Counted from the first letter of the stretch, positions 8,944 to 19,024 are shown. The stretch: DNA of 64,000 nucleotides from Microcoleus sp. bin48.metabat.b7b8b9.023 (GCF_013299185.1 NZ_JAAFKG010000046.1:1-64000); one strand, 5' to 3'. Program-made: numbers and translations. The notes: generated by a model from the sequence alone, not told the origin.

Positions 8944-9117
8944 TTAGGAATAAGTGGAATGCGATCGGGACGCTCGCGAACGAAAGGCTCGCACTCCCAA
9001 ATAGCGATCGCGCATCTTTGGTTTGCGGGCGATCGCTCTTGTAAAATATCTCTTTATTCTAGAAAAACCTATTAAAATAGTCGATATAATTGGTTAAAAA
9101 ATAGTAGGGAAAAATTT

Positions 9118-9606
9118 ATGAAACTCGCTGATTTACCCCAAGATGCGCTCGACGATTTATGTCAAGACGAACAGTGGCGGTTAGATATCGATCCGGGATT
9201 GGACGCCAAACACGAATTTTGGATGGCGTGGCACCATTTTCTTAAGTTACCGGAGCAATCCTATTTTGAGAGTACCGAAGAAGATCTGGCAGAATTTCTC
9301 ACATTTGAAGGGTACAACTTGCTGCTACCAGTGGCGCGATCGCACCATGCTAGCATTCATCCCATTCGATTGATTCCGAGTGCCGACGGACAGACACTCA
9401 CCCTGTTTCTTCAGGATTCTTACCATCGCAATTGGTTCACCGAACCCAGCGATGCCCGTTATGGATTTCTGGCGATCGCCGATCGCTATCAGAAGTTTGG
9501 CTGCGATTTCTATCTTGCCAGCTATTATCATTTTGCTTACCTCATCGGCAGGGATTACGAAGCGGCTGTGGCGATTCTTACTCAGAAATTAGGTCAGCTA
9601 TCTTGA
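9118..9606 (+). CDS. Conserved hypothetical protein
   Basis: Not recognised. The 162-residue product is acidic and soluble, without signal peptide or membrane segment. It has a Trp-rich N-terminal half (EFWMAWHHFL) and a C-terminal half predicted to be mixed helix/strand (FLAIADRYQKFG, SYYHFAYLIG). Base composition and CGATCG motifs match the host, so it is a resident gene rather than part of the preceding island. Confidence 0.55.
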   Translation: MKLADLPQDALDDLCQDEQWRLDIDPGLDAKHEFWMAWHHFLKLPEQSYFESTEEDLAEFLTFEGYNLLLPVARSHHASIHPIRLIPSADGQTLTLFLQDSYHRNWFTEPSDARYGFLAIADRYQKFGCDFYLASYYHFAYLIGRDYEAAVAILTQKLGQLS

Positions 9607-9627
9607 TAAATCTGGGTTTTATGCCAA

Positions 9628-9735
9628 GTCTAGATCTCCCTAAATCCCCCTGATAGTCGGGGGACTTTGATAAGACTCTTGTCCCCCCCTTTTTTTAGGG
9701 GGAGTAGGGGGCAGGCTAAGGGGGGATCTTGCCTT
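9628..9735. repeat. Dispersed C/G-rich inverted repeat
   Basis: The segment carries AGATCTCCCTAAATCCCCC and a GGGGGACTTTGA block, then CCCCCCTTTTTTTAGGGGGA and GGGGGGATCTT. Together they can fold into stacked hairpins. This layout is typical of intergenic repeats in cyanobacteria. No gene is present. Confidence 0.5.
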
Positions 9736-9816
9736 TAATGGTCAAGCCAGCAGTTTGTGACTGGGTTTTAAGTTAAGTTAACACCAATTGCCTGCGCCAT
9801 CTCCCAAAGTGAATCA

Positions 9817-10164
9817 TTATTCCGATCGCCCGCTTGCATAAATCACTCGATGCGTTTTCAAAATGTTCGATCGCAAATAAGGATTTTTTAACAGCTTTTT
9901 TTCCACTAAATCTACACGACGGTGAAATAAATTCTCTATTTCTTCCTGCATACCCAATAAATGAGAAAGCGTGAGGCGGTGCGATGGCTCGTAAGTAACT
10001 AATACATCCACATCACTATCGGGGCGAAAGTCATCCCGCAGCACTGAGCCAAACAGGGCAAACTCGACAATGTTCCAGCGCTGGCAAAATTGTGCGATCG
10101 CATCGAGAGAGACTTTTAGGCGATCGTTCACCACATATTCTAAATCTGACTGCAACTCAATCAT
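9817..10164 (-). CDS. MNT-type minimal nucleotidyltransferase
   Basis: A 115-residue protein with the nucleotidyltransferase signature FALFGSVLRDDFRPDSDVDVLV, in which the GS and DVD residues bind the nucleotide and metal. LVEKKLL near the C-terminus supplies the third strand. Such proteins usually act as antitoxins that AMPylate a HEPN toxin. Here I find no HEPN gene on either side, so it is an orphan or a partner of a distant gene. ATG 10164 is the only good start. Confidence 0.75.
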   Translation of the reverse strand: MIELQSDLEYVVNDRLKVSLDAIAQFCQRWNIVEFALFGSVLRDDFRPDSDVDVLVTYEPSHRLTLSHLLGMQEEIENLFHRRVDLVEKKLLKNPYLRSNILKTHRVIYASGRSE

Positions 10165-10385
10165 GCGCTAGCAAACCTCCAACGAGAGCCAATAATATCA
10201 GATTCTCAGGCGAGCAGAGTTTGTGTGAACTACCCGCCAGCAATCGGAGTACCGATATGCTCTGTTTCTTCATTGTGAAAGCAGAGATACCAAGTAGACC
10301 CAGATGATTGACAGTTGACTGTACCTCAGCCAAATTTGTGAAATATGTGCTAACTCTTGACTACATACAGATAACAGTGAAAAAT

Positions 10386-11780
10386 ATGCAAAAACGCAAC
10401 CAACAAACCAAGCAACCCATGAACCTTTCCCAGAAATCAGGGGGCAAGAGTGGCACATCCCCAAAAACCTACACCACACTGAATCTGCACGCCGCAGGAT
10501 TGCGGAAAATACTTGTAGCCGCAGGTATAGCCTCTCTTTGTGCTAGTTGTCAGAGTCCCCAAACACCAAGCGCCACAGCCCCCGGCAGCACTCCCGGAAC
10601 CACTCCCGCAGCCACTCCCGTCGCAGTCACTACCCCCGGAGACCCAAATACCGTCAAAATTGTCTCCATGCTACCGATGACAGGTAGCGCCTTGGGTCAA
10701 GCTCAAACAATGGTCAACGGTGTCAAACAAGCCCTTGCCGAAACCGACTCTAAAGCCTGCGATGGCAAAATCAAAATCGAATACGAGATTCTCGATGATG
10801 CGACTGCTGCGGCTGGCAAATGGGATCCCAGCCAAGTCACATCCAATGCTAACAAAGTAGCAGCGGATGGATCGGTAGTTGGTGCGATCGGTCATTACAA
10901 CTCCGGTGCCGCCAAACTTTCAATTCCCGTGCTCAACCAAGCCAATATAGCGATGGTGAGTCCCGCTACCACCTATCCGGGCTTGACAAAACCAGGAAAA
11001 GGTGAGCCGAAAGAACCCAACGTTTATTACCCAGCAGGCACTCGTAATTTCGCCCGCGTTGTACCCGCAGACGACCTTCAAGGTGCGATCGCCAGTAATT
11101 GGGCGAAATCTTTAGGAGTTAAAAAAGTCTACATTCTCGACGATCAAGAACTATACGGCAAAGGCATTGCTGACGTTTTTGAAGCAACTGCTAAAACTGC
11201 GGGAATTGAAGTCCTCGGCCGCGAGGGAATTGATATCAAAGCCAGCGATTACAAAGCTTTAATGAATAAGATTAAAGCTTTAAGTCCCGACATGATTTAC
11301 TTTGGTGGCACTACCCAAAGTAATGCCGGACAGATAATTAAAGACATCAGAAATGTCGGAATGACTGCGGACGCAGTTAAAATCATGGGCCCGGATGGCA
11401 TTAAAGAGCAAGCTTTAATTGATGCCGGAGGCAAAGATGCCGAAGGCGTTTATGCTACTTTTGGCGGTTTGCCTCCTAAAGAATTGACTGGCGTGGGTGC
11501 GAAGTGGTATGAAAGCTACAAGGCAAAATTTAATGCTGAACCGGAAGCTTATGCAGCTTATGCTTATGAATCTGCTAAGGTGATTATCGGCGCAATTAAT
11601 AAGGTCTGTAAAAATGACCGCGCGGCGATCCGCGATGCTGTCTTGGCAACTAAAGATTTTAACGGCGTACTTGGCACTTGGAGTTTTGATGCTAATGGTG
11701 ACACTAGCTTGACTACAATGTCAGGAAATGTTGTTAAAGCTGGTAAGTGGGAATTTGTGAGCCCCCTAAAGACTGAATAA
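10386..11780 (+). CDS. livJ: Amino-acid ABC transporter substrate-binding lipoprotein (LivJ/NatB type)
   Basis: The periplasmic binding protein of a branched-chain/neutral amino-acid importer. The N-terminus has a basic stretch, then LRKILVAAGIASLCASC with a candidate lipidated Cys55. A Ser/Thr/Pro/Ala linker (about 56-85) comes next. The type I periplasmic fold starts at VKIVSMLPMTGSALGQAQTM and includes AIGHYNSGA and IYFGGTTQSNAGQII hinge-side strands. Start ATG 10386 gives a plausible signal; ATG 10419 is also possible. It leads the split liv cluster. The family also includes the urea receptor UrtA, but the sequence reads as the LivJ group. Amino-acid specificity cannot be read here. Confidence 0.82.
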   Translation: MQKRNQQTKQPMNLSQKSGGKSGTSPKTYTTLNLHAAGLRKILVAAGIASLCASCQSPQTPSATAPGSTPGTTPAATPVAVTTPGDPNTVKIVSMLPMTGSALGQAQTMVNGVKQALAETDSKACDGKIKIEYEILDDATAAAGKWDPSQVTSNANKVAADGSVVGAIGHYNSGAAKLSIPVLNQANIAMVSPATTYPGLTKPGKGEPKEPNVYYPAGTRNFARVVPADDLQGAIASNWAKSLGVKKVYILDDQELYGKGIADVFEATAKTAGIEVLGREGIDIKASDYKALMNKIKALSPDMIYFGGTTQSNAGQIIKDIRNVGMTADAVKIMGPDGIKEQALIDAGGKDAEGVYATFGGLPPKELTGVGAKWYESYKAKFNAEPEAYAAYAYESAKVIIGAINKVCKNDRAAIRDAVLATKDFNGVLGTWSFDANGDTSLTTMSGNVVKAGKWEFVSPLKTE

Positions 11781-11973
11781 TTAGTCAGTTGACTGTTGTC
11801 AGTTGACTGTTCATTTATCGATTACCGATCGCAGTTTAGGACGCATTCATACTAAAGAAACCGGGTTTTTACTGGATTTAAGGTTTCGAGCGAGTTGTTT
11901 CGGAAAAAACCCGGTTTCTGCCTCAATGCACAATGCCCAATGCCCAATTCCCCATTCCCCATTCCCAATAATT
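11781..11973. repeat. Repeat-filled gap between livJ and livH
   Basis: It contains GTTGACTGTT-type heptamers (11785-11812). An inverted repeat GAAACCGGGTTTTT / AAAAACCCGGTTTC (11857-11870 and 11905-11918) resembles sequence at 39845-39915. A run of CCCAATGC/CCCCATT short tandem units (11930-11968) ends just before the livH start. Confidence 0.6.
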
Positions 11974-13050
11974 ATGAAAAACTGGAAAAGTATTCTCTTA
12001 TATATAGGTGTAGCGTATATAGTTTTGTTGTTAGGCCCGATCGCCGGATTTGACTTACCGAAAATTATTGGCGAAATAGTCCGCAGCCCAGAAGTGCTGA
12101 TTCAACAGTTGTTAGTGGGTTTAGTCAACGGCGCGCTGATTGCAATTATTGCTTTGGGTTACACGATGGTTTACGGCATTATTGAGCTGATCAATTTTGC
12201 TCACGGCGATTTGTATATGTTGGGCGCTTTTGCTTCGCTGACTGTGTTTGGAGCTTTTGGGATTCAAGACGGCGCACCTTTAAGTGTTGCGATACCGGTG
12301 ATGTTAGTCGCTTTAATTGTATGTTCGGCGTTTTGTGCGGGGCTGAATATTGTCGTCGAAAAGTATGCTTATCGTCCTTTGCGAAATGCTCCGCGTTTGG
12401 CTCCGTTAATTTCGGCGATCGGCGTTTCGTTTATTTTCCAAAATATGGGATTATTTTGGGGAGGTTTGAAAGCTTTTTTTCCGGTGATGGGGTCTAATTC
12501 GGCCGCACCGAAAAGCTTCCCTGATTTGTTACCACGAGTTGATATTCTCAAAGCTATGGGAATTGAAACGAGTATTGTATTTACTACAAAAGATTTAATT
12601 GTGTTGGTGGTGGCTCTGGTATTAATGGTTTTGCTTCATGTGTTCGTGCAGTACACTCGTCTGGGAAAGGCGATGCGGGCTACTGCTCAAAGCCGCGATG
12701 CTGCTAAGATTATGGGAATTAATGTCGATCAGATTATTGCTCTGACTTTTTTGATTGGCGGCGCTTTGGCTGGTTCGGCAGGAATTTTGGTTGGTCTCTA
12801 CAACAATACTATTGTTTTTACGATGGGTTTTACGGCGGGCTTGAGGGCTTTTACTGCCGCTGTTTTGGGGGGGATTGGCAATATTGTAGGGGCGATGTTA
12901 GGAGGGGTTTTGATTGGGGTGCTGTCGTCTTTGAGCGATCAGTATTTGTCGAGTCGCTGGACTAATGCTTGGGTGTTTGGGGTTTTGGTGGTGATTTTGG
13001 CTTTTCGGCCCGGCGGTTTGTTGGGTGAGAATGTTCAGGAGAAGGTTTGA
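11974..13050 (+). CDS. livH: Amino-acid ABC transporter permease LivH
   Basis: A 358-residue inner-membrane permease. About eight hydrophobic helices are visible, with the family-typical LVNGALIAIIALGYTMVYGI and INFAHGDLYMLGA near the N-terminus. The cytoplasmic EAA-like loop reads GKAMRATAQSRDAAKIMGIN and contacts the ATPases. Start ATG 11974 opens a standard hydrophobic N-terminus; an upstream in-frame TTG would add unrelated repeat-encoded residues. It should pair with LivM (19025) and ATPases LivG and LivF. A family C element and the nos gene on the other strand follow immediately, separating it from livM by 6 kb. Confidence 0.9.
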   Translation: MKNWKSILLYIGVAYIVLLLGPIAGFDLPKIIGEIVRSPEVLIQQLLVGLVNGALIAIIALGYTMVYGIIELINFAHGDLYMLGAFASLTVFGAFGIQDGAPLSVAIPVMLVALIVCSAFCAGLNIVVEKYAYRPLRNAPRLAPLISAIGVSFIFQNMGLFWGGLKAFFPVMGSNSAAPKSFPDLLPRVDILKAMGIETSIVFTTKDLIVLVVALVLMVLLHVFVQYTRLGKAMRATAQSRDAAKIMGINVDQIIALTFLIGGALAGSAGILVGLYNNTIVFTMGFTAGLRAFTAAVLGGIGNIVGAMLGGVLIGVLSSLSDQYLSSRWTNAWVFGVLVVILAFRPGGLLGENVQEKV

Positions 13051-13134
13051 AATTGCAGGGTTTAATCGATGGCTCATATCGTTGACCGTTGCATCGGAAT
13101 AATTTAACCACAGAGTACGCTCCAGAACACAGAG

Positions 13135-13256
13135 GAATGAGAATTAAATAACTTACAATTTTTATTGTTATTGTGGGACTAAAGTCCCGCCCGTCCAGAA
13201 ACGACGGGCGGGACTTTAGTCCCACAAATATGTGTAAATTATTTAATTCGCGATCC
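13135..13256. mobile_element. MITE family C copy 2
   Basis: A 122-bp element in the opposite orientation to copies 1 and 3. It starts GAATGAGAATTAAATAAC and ends TTATTTAATTCGCGATC. The centre is a long GTGGGACTAAAGTCCCGCC palindrome. It is flanked by the direct repeat AGAG (13131-13134 and 13257-13260). It sits between the convergent livH and nos genes. Confidence 0.78.
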
Positions 13257-13330
13257 AGAGATACATTTAAGAGAGATGAATAATTTCGATGAATAGCGGA
13301 ATTGATATCAATCAATTCAAACAAAATTAA

Positions 13331-13370
13331 CAAAAGGAGCTAGAATTCAGAAGACTTCCAGCTCCTTTTG
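13331..13370 (-). terminator. Rho-independent-like terminator of nos
   Basis: Read on the minus strand, perfect arms CAAAAGGAGCT and AGCTCCTTTTG enclose an 18-base loop with a further GGAAG/CTTCT pairing. The hairpin is followed by a T-rich tract. It begins 22 bases after the nos stop codon. Confidence 0.7.
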
Positions 13371-13392
13371 CTAATGGTTGCAGTCCCAAATG

Positions 13393-16300
13393 TTAGACAG
13401 TTAGCGGTTGCGCCAATTCCGTGACTGGTGCTTCGCTGTCACTTGACTGCTGCACCCGAATTAGCCATCCTTCGGCTTTAGAGTAGTTATCTTTTTGCAC
13501 CTGTTTGATAGCTTGTTTGAAGTTCAACTGCACGCCCCAAACATCGCTGGTGAAACGCTTTTCTTGCTTCATATTGTCGAAGAACACGGCGGCTTCGATG
13601 TGAGATAAACCGCCTTCGGTTTTGGCAATAGAGAGCATCACTTCAAACACATCATCCGCCATCTTCGCATCCCCACAAACGTAGTAGTGACACTTAGGAT
13701 GACTCAGCAGCTTCCAGACATCCTGGGAGTTTTGCTGCATGAGGTTCTGCACGTACAGCTTTTGGTCGCCAAGACGGGAAAATGCCACTTCCAGACCCGA
13801 AAGTACACCTTGATTCTGCCACGTCTGCATCTGCTCCTGATAGAGGAAGTCACTGTGATTGCGACAGCCAAAGTATAGGGTAGCATCGCCCAAGGGTTGT
13901 CCTTGCTGCAACAAGGCATCTCGGTATTGGAGGAAAGCAATCAGCGGAGAGACTCCCGTACCAGGTCCCACCATCAGCATCGGTGCATCGAGTTCGCTAG
14001 GCGGACGGAAGCTAGAAGTACGGACACCAATGCGAACCTTTGCTCCGGGTTCGAGTCCAGCTAGGTAGTTGGAACAGAGTCCTTGACGGACTTTGCCTGC
14101 GTCGGTTTTGATTTGCAGGACTCCAACGGTGATTTGTAGGTGCTGTGGATGGAGCAAGGGAGAGGAGGAAATCGAGTAGAGGCGCGGCTTTTGCTTCGGC
14201 AGCAACTCTAGTAGGGCGGCTAGGGTAATCTCTGCTGAGGGAAACTCATCAAAGAGATCGAGAACACTCATGAAGTTGTCCGCGATCGTTTTCTTGAGCA
14301 AAACGCTGTCGCGATTGTCGTCTACCTGCCGGAGAATCTCCAGCCAGGTTTCCAGGCGATGTTTCTCCTGGGGATTTTGGGCTGCGGAGTACAGGTAGCC
14401 CAGCAGTTCGTTGAATGGTTCCCGCAAAGCTAGATCGAGTTCTTGGGAGAGTACCTGACCTACGGTTGTTGGGACGGCAATCGGGGGTTGGTCTTCTATT
14501 TGAGTGCCATCTGGTGTGACGTAACTGGCGGTGAAATAGGTATTAGGGGTGATTGAGAGGCGATCGCACAATCGCTGTACTAATTCCGGTGGATTGCAAG
14601 GATAAACAGCAACGTGATCGCCGGTTTCGTATTGCAAATTGCTATCGGAAATATCGAACATGATATAACGAGTAGAACGACTCCCAGGAATCACCTCTTG
14701 GAGCAGTTCTCGATTTGCTACGACAGGAACTTCGATGGCTTTATCTCCACTCACGGCCAGAGGGGCAACGGTTGCTGCTTCTGCCTCATTTAAGAAGGTA
14801 ACGTTGAGTTTTGGGGCGGATGCGGTTGTGGCATCGGCGGCGGTGACATCCTCACCTAAAACGCGGGAGATGAGTCCCAGCCACTGTTTGAAGGTGTCTG
14901 CCTGTCCCTTAATTTCATCCCCTTTATGCAACGGCACAATGCAGTTAGCCCCTGCCTTTGCGAGTGTTTTATCTACCGAAATTGCAGCAGCACAGAATTG
15001 TTCGTAAACGGTGCTGCCAATGCCGAGGATGGAATAGCTCAACCCAGTGAGGGAACCCGCAGGCTGTTTCTTCAGCCACTGAAGGAATTTTTGGCCGTTT
15101 CCGGGGATTTCGCCATTACCGAAGGTGGAGGTGACGATCAGGAGGAGCTTTTCTGAGGCTAGGGTTTCGGCATTGTATTCATCCAGCGCCATCACTTTCG
15201 CTTTGTAACGCTGGAGTTGACGGGAGGCTTTCCGCGCAAAGCCTTCGGCAGTCCCCGTCTCGGAAGCATAGAGAATGAGGATGCGGTCTTGCTTGTTGTC
15301 GTCTGAGTCGGTATTGGTGATGAATTGTTCCAGGTCAATGCCGTCTTCCACTGTCCATCGATCGGCTCCATAATGATAGGCAGGGTCTAGGTAAAAGTCG
15401 CGCATCTGGTGATGCCAGACTGGGCAGGTACTCCCTCCATAGGATGGTACGACCCAACCCCAATCTGCCGGACACTCGCGCCCTGCTTTCTTTTCGCGCA
15501 AGTCGTGAGCCATGAATTGTTTAGAGGCAGACTGGTGATCGACCATCGTCACCTTAGATTTTTGGAACGAGTATAGGATAGCGATGTTGAGTTCTAATGC
15601 CACGCGATCGCGCCACAAGGTTTGCTCAGAACTGGTATCCAGCTTGAGAACTTTGGCGATTTCCTCTGTTTTGTCGTAGCGCCAATCTTCCAAGAAATCC
15701 CGCATGATCTCGGTACCCATGTACCAGCCATTGAAAGGGAGGCAGGTATAGGTAATGCCACCGATGTCCATGCGGAAGTTGCTGATGGCTGGGATGGCAT
15801 ACCACCGAAAGCCAAGGGACTTGAACTCTGGAATTGTGGGATGCTCAATGTCCACTTCCAGTACATCGTCTTGATGAAACTCATAGAATTTGGGTTCCAT
15901 GCCTGGGACTTCAATGACTAGGGGGAGGATGTCGTAGGGTGTGCGTGGTTCCGGTGGTTGCCAGCCGAGTTTTAAGATGGCTGTGGTGAGCTCGAAGTTG
16001 GCGCGATCGCCCATAATACTCCCGTCCGGTTGCTCGTAAGCGGCATAGCGAATCAATTGGGAATTCCAGACGCGCGGCCCCCAGCGTTCCTTCGGCTGTT
16101 TGGGACGGAAGACGGTCATCGTAATTTGAATATTGCCCCCATTTGTGGCGTATCGCAGGTGTTCTTCTAACTCGCGAAACATCTCGTCGGGGTTGGTGAC
16201 ATGGCGGCGATCGCGCACCACCATATTATTCCACTGAATTCGAGCAATACACTTGGAAGCATTGCGCCACGACAACTGTGCTCCATAGGCCAATTCTTCG

Positions 16301-18015
16301 TAGGTTTGGGTGTAAGTGCCTGTGGCTTTCACTTCCTCTTGGATTTCTACCCAACGCCGCGCCCGATCCTCTGGTTCCCATTCTTGCTCGGTGGCAATCT
16401 GCTCCAGATACTGCTTTGCTTTTTTGAGCAATCGCTCCTCATTGAGCTTGGGCAACTTCATCACGTTAATAACGCGATCGAACAACGTCTGCCATGCGTG
16501 CCTTAACTCAGGGGTGAAGTCTGGCACATACTTCTCAAGTATGAGTACCAATACCTGTACCATACCAGCATAGGCGCAGGAGGGTATATCATCAATACTC
16601 ACCTGGGTTCCTAACTGCTGGACTATCAACTCTTCAAATTCGTCAAAGTCAATCTCGCCACTACCATCGACATCTACGCGAGCAAACAGATCGTTCAACT
16701 CGTTGATGGCGATCGATAGCCCCGACTTGCGCGAGTAATCGATGAGTTCCTCAATAGAGATTGTTCCAGTCCCGTCTGTGTCAATCTCATTAAAGATATA
16801 CACGCGGAGATTTTGAATTAGTTCGTCTCTACTGCCGCCCTGGAACCAGTGAACCAAAAATTCCAATACCTCAAACAGGTTCAAGGACAGATAATCCATG
16901 TTTGTCCGTCCAAAGATAGGCAGCATGAACGGGTATTTTTCAAATAGGGTTTGAAAAAATGCCTCTCCAATTTGCTGCGTATTCTGTCTGAGCATGGTTA
17001 AGGATTCGGCCATGCGTTGCTTGACATCTGGGAGCATTGCCTCTTCGTAGCGACGCATCGCCTCTACCATTGGGACAATCACATCAATGTTGAAAAAGCG
17101 ATAAACAGCGGAGTGAGTTCCTGTTGCTAGATTTTCGCGATCGTACTCTTCTAGGTAAGGAATCGACGGCAACATCCACATCCACACCTGCCGGGCCTTC
17201 AGCCAGTGATGGGGACGCATCCCCATATCGGCAAACAGCGCTCCATAATCCTCAACATTATCGAAGCTATCACCTTTTTCTGCCGGCACCCCCATCAGAG
17301 GTTCCGAAATCACGTTTTGGGTATCAGGCTGAAGCTGATGTACGCAACAGTCAAATAACTCAAAAAAGTAGTCGCTTACGGTATCCAGGGCATCTCCAAA
17401 GATGTACTCTAGTTCTGGAGCCTCCAGCAAGAGGCGCTTCAAGAACTTTTCCATTTGCAATTCTTTCCAAGCCCGCAGCTTGTTCCAAACGTCTTTGACA
17501 ATTACTTCCTCTTGGGGTGTGAGGGGAAGCGCTTCGGGCATCTCGAATTCACTTTGGCCGTTGCTCTGACTTGCTTGCGCGTGGAGGCGACGATTTTCCG
17601 AATGTCCCAACAGCGTCAGCGTGCTGCTACTTGCCTGACTGGTACTTTGGGTAAGGCGAGTTTTCAACTTCAACTGAGGTGCTAGATTCCAGTTGGCGAT
17701 GGGAAATTCTAACTCGGCGCTGGTTTCACCATTGAGGTAATCCTGCGTCGCCAATGTGACCGTTGCGGCATCCTGCCAGGGCAGAGTAATATCTCCTTCC
17801 CGGTAGCATAGGGTAATCGCGATCGTGCAGTCTCCGTTGTTTTTCAGATCCAATAACCAGCTTGGTTGCTTGCGGCTAAAGGAATCCTTTTGCAACAAAG
17901 GTTGTCCCTCATCGGAGAGCATCTGCACGCGGCACTTGTACCTGTAGTTGTCCGAAGTGGGGAAATCGGTCGCCGAAACCTCGGTTAAGTGGATAATTCG
18001 TGGATTATTGTGCAT
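13393..18015 (-). CDS. nos: Nitric oxide synthase with N-terminal globin-like/EF-hand region and fused reductase
   Basis: A 1540-residue flavohaem enzyme predicted to oxidise L-arginine to citrulline and NO with NADPH and O2. Order: beta-rich N-terminal region (1-160); globin-like module 1 (about 165-320); globin-like module 2 (about 331-520) containing two canonical EF-hand loops at 412-423 and 448-459; NOS oxygenase (about 560-885) with haem-thiolate Cys589 in WRNASKC and arginine-binding Glu769 in [11 protein letters not shown] domain from [14 protein letters not shown] (about 912); then the FAD/NADPH reductase with [21 protein letters not shown] and [12 protein letters not shown]. No basic calmodulin-binding helix is visible in the oxygenase-FMN linker (885-910). 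Cyanobacterial NOS with N-terminal globin is known from Synechococcus PCC 7335. It lies antisense inside the liv amino-acid importer cluster. Confidence 0.93.
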   Translation of the reverse strand: MHNNPRIIHLTEVSATDFPTSDNYRYKCRVQMLSDEGQPLLQKDSFSRKQPSWLLDLKNNGDCTIAITLCYREGDITLPWQDAATVTLATQDYLNGETSAELEFPIANWNLAPQLKLKTRLTQSTSQASSSTLTLLGHSENRRLHAQASQSNGQSEFEMPEALPLTPQEEVIVKDVWNKLRAWKELQMEKFLKRLLLEAPELEYIFGDALDTVSDYFFELFDCCVHQLQPDTQNVISEPLMGVPAEKGDSFDNVEDYGALFADMGMRPHHWLKARQVWMWMLPSIPYLEEYDRENLATGTHSAVYRFFNIDVIVPMVEAMRRYEEAMLPDVKQRMAESLTMLRQNTQQIGEAFFQTLFEKYPFMLPIFGRTNMDYLSLNLFEVLEFLVHWFQGGSRDELIQNLRVYIFNEIDTDGTGTISIEELIDYSRKSGLSIAINELNDLFARVDVDGSGEIDFDEFEELIVQQLGTQVSIDDIPSCAYAGMVQVLVLILEKYVPDFTPELRHAWQTLFDRVINVMKLPKLNEERLLKKAKQYLEQIATEQEWEPEDRARRWVEIQEEVKATGTYTQTYEELAYGAQLSWRNASKCIARIQWNNMVVRDRRHVTNPDEMFRELEEHLRYATNGGNIQITMTVFRPKQPKERWGPRVWNSQLIRYAAYEQPDGSIMGDRANFELTTAILKLGWQPPEPRTPYDILPLVIEVPGMEPKFYEFHQDDVLEVDIEHPTIPEFKSLGFRWYAIPAISNFRMDIGGITYTCLPFNGWYMGTEIMRDFLEDWRYDKTEEIAKVLKLDTSSEQTLWRDRVALELNIAILYSFQKSKVTMVDHQSASKQFMAHDLREKKAGRECPADWGWVVPSYGGSTCPVWHHQMRDFYLDPAYHYGADRWTVEDGIDLEQFITNTDSDDNKQDRILILYASETGTAEGFARKASRQLQRYKAKVMALDEYNAETLASEKLLLIVTSTFGNGEIPGNGQKFLQWLKKQPAGSLTGLSYSILGIGSTVYEQFCAAAISVDKTLAKAGANCIVPLHKGDEIKGQADTFKQWLGLISRVLGEDVTAADATTASAPKLNVTFLNEAEAATVAPLAVSGDKAIEVPVVANRELLQEVIPGSRSTRYIMFDISDSNLQYETGDHVAVYPCNPPELVQRLCDRLSITPNTYFTASYVTPDGTQIEDQPPIAVPTTVGQVLSQELDLALREPFNELLGYLYSAAQNPQEKHRLETWLEILRQVDDNRDSVLLKKTIADNFMSVLDLFDEFPSAEITLAALLELLPKQKPRLYSISSSPLLHPQHLQITVGVLQIKTDAGKVRQGLCSNYLAGLEPGAKVRIGVRTSSFRPPSELDAPMLMVGPGTGVSPLIAFLQYRDALLQQGQPLGDATLYFGCRNHSDFLYQEQMQTWQNQGVLSGLEVAFSRLGDQKLYVQNLMQQNSQDVWKLLSHPKCHYYVCGDAKMADDVFEVMLSIAKTEGGLSHIEAAVFFDNMKQEKRFTSDVWGVQLNFKQAIKQVQKDNYSKAEGWLIRVQQSSDSEAPVTELAQPLTV

Positions 18016-18227
18016 ACTAGGCCGGAAAATTATGTGAGAAGAACAGGCAAGCTAGGTGTCGTTCACCTGTGTAGCAAAAGCTCAAGTTATATTAAACATC
18101 AAAAATAGTTCGCGGTCGTGCTAATTTATGTTACTGAAAAATACTTAATGTGTCTATCGATACAACTAAAGGTTTATTTGTATGTGTAAAATAGCACTTC
18201 TCAATTGAGTGCGATACAGTAGCCCCA
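18016..18227. other. Upstream region of nos
   Basis: This short AT-rich stretch between nos and the Uma2 gene, both on the minus strand, should carry the nos promoter. I see no clear operator or -35/-10 pair that I would defend. Confidence 0.35.
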
Positions 18228-18800
18228 TTAAATATTCCCTGGTTTCAACCAGCCAAAAACTTCGCCTAAAGTCAACTGCATTTCCGGCATAAATTCGGGA
18301 AGTGGCAGTATATCTGTCGGTTCTTGCAATGAAATCGGCTGCTGCTTTGCGGGATAAGCTAAAATGTTTTTTTCATCGGGATCGAGCAACCAACCCATCT
18401 GACAACCGGCATTCAAACAATGCAAAATATTGTTTGTGACTTTGGTTTGGCTTTGGCCAGGGGACAAAATTTCTATTGTCCAATCTGGGTGAGCATTAAA
18501 TGTATTGGCAATTTCGCCGTCAGCATCTAAGGGAATACGATTCCAAACAAAAATCGCGACATCGGGAACAATAGAACGTCCGCCAAAGGTGCAGCGAAGT
18601 TCTGGTAGGGCTAGGGCAATTTGCTGTTTTTCTCCGATCTCGTTGGCGACTGTGACGAGTCTGGCTTGTAGTTTACTGTGTTTTCCTTTTGGCATAGGTT
18701 TTTGTAAAATGGCACCGTTGATGTATTCGCTAGCGGGTTTGGTTTCTGGCAGTTGCAAAAACTCGTCCAGGGTGATAGTTTTTTGAAGAGCTTGTACCAT
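18228..18800 (-). CDS. Uma2 family (DUF820) putative endonuclease
   Basis: A 190-residue PD-(D/E)XK-fold protein of the family greatly expanded in cyanobacteria. ITLDEFLQLPETKPASEYINGAI is the usual N-terminal substrate region. IVPDVAIFVWNRIP and DWTIEILSPGQS carry the acidic residues of the nuclease core. A Gly/Trp strand MGWLLDPDEKNILAY follows. ATG 18800 gives the family's usual length; the open frame extends upstream to 18962 but that part is repeat-derived. The biological role of the family is unsettled. It may be co-transcribed with nos, which starts 213 bases further on. Confidence 0.8.
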   Translation of the reverse strand: MVQALQKTITLDEFLQLPETKPASEYINGAILQKPMPKGKHSKLQARLVTVANEIGEKQQIALALPELRCTFGGRSIVPDVAIFVWNRIPLDADGEIANTFNAHPDWTIEILSPGQSQTKVTNNILHCLNAGCQMGWLLDPDEKNILAYPAKQQPISLQEPTDILPLPEFMPEMQLTLGEVFGWLKPGNI

Positions 18801-18954
18801 ATCGCGATCGCCCGTTGAAGTGTGTTGCGGTAACAGTTCCAGTATATTGCAAATTTCGTCGCTTTTGGTGCAATAATCAAACTCAAAAGACTCTAAACTG
18901 TACCTAGTGCGATCGCCAGTTCCCAAAACCAGCAGTCGAGCGAGTTCCTGGGTA

Positions 18955-19018
18955 ATCGGCAATCGGTAATCGGTAATGAGAATTTAACCAATAACTAATA
19001 ACCAATAACTAATAACTT
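18955..19018. repeat. Short tandem repeats upstream of livM
   Basis: AATCGGCAATCGGTAATCGG-type heptamers are followed by several AACCAATAACTAAT units, directly before the livM start. They are low-complexity, heptamer-like repeats common in filamentous cyanobacteria. Confidence 0.6.
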
Positions 19019-19024
19019 ATTCCT

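Noticed and set aside
18801-18962. N-terminal extension of the Uma2 protein to 244 residues
   Set aside because: The extra part includes repeat-like sequence at its start, and the family normally begins at the MVQALQKTITLDEF position.
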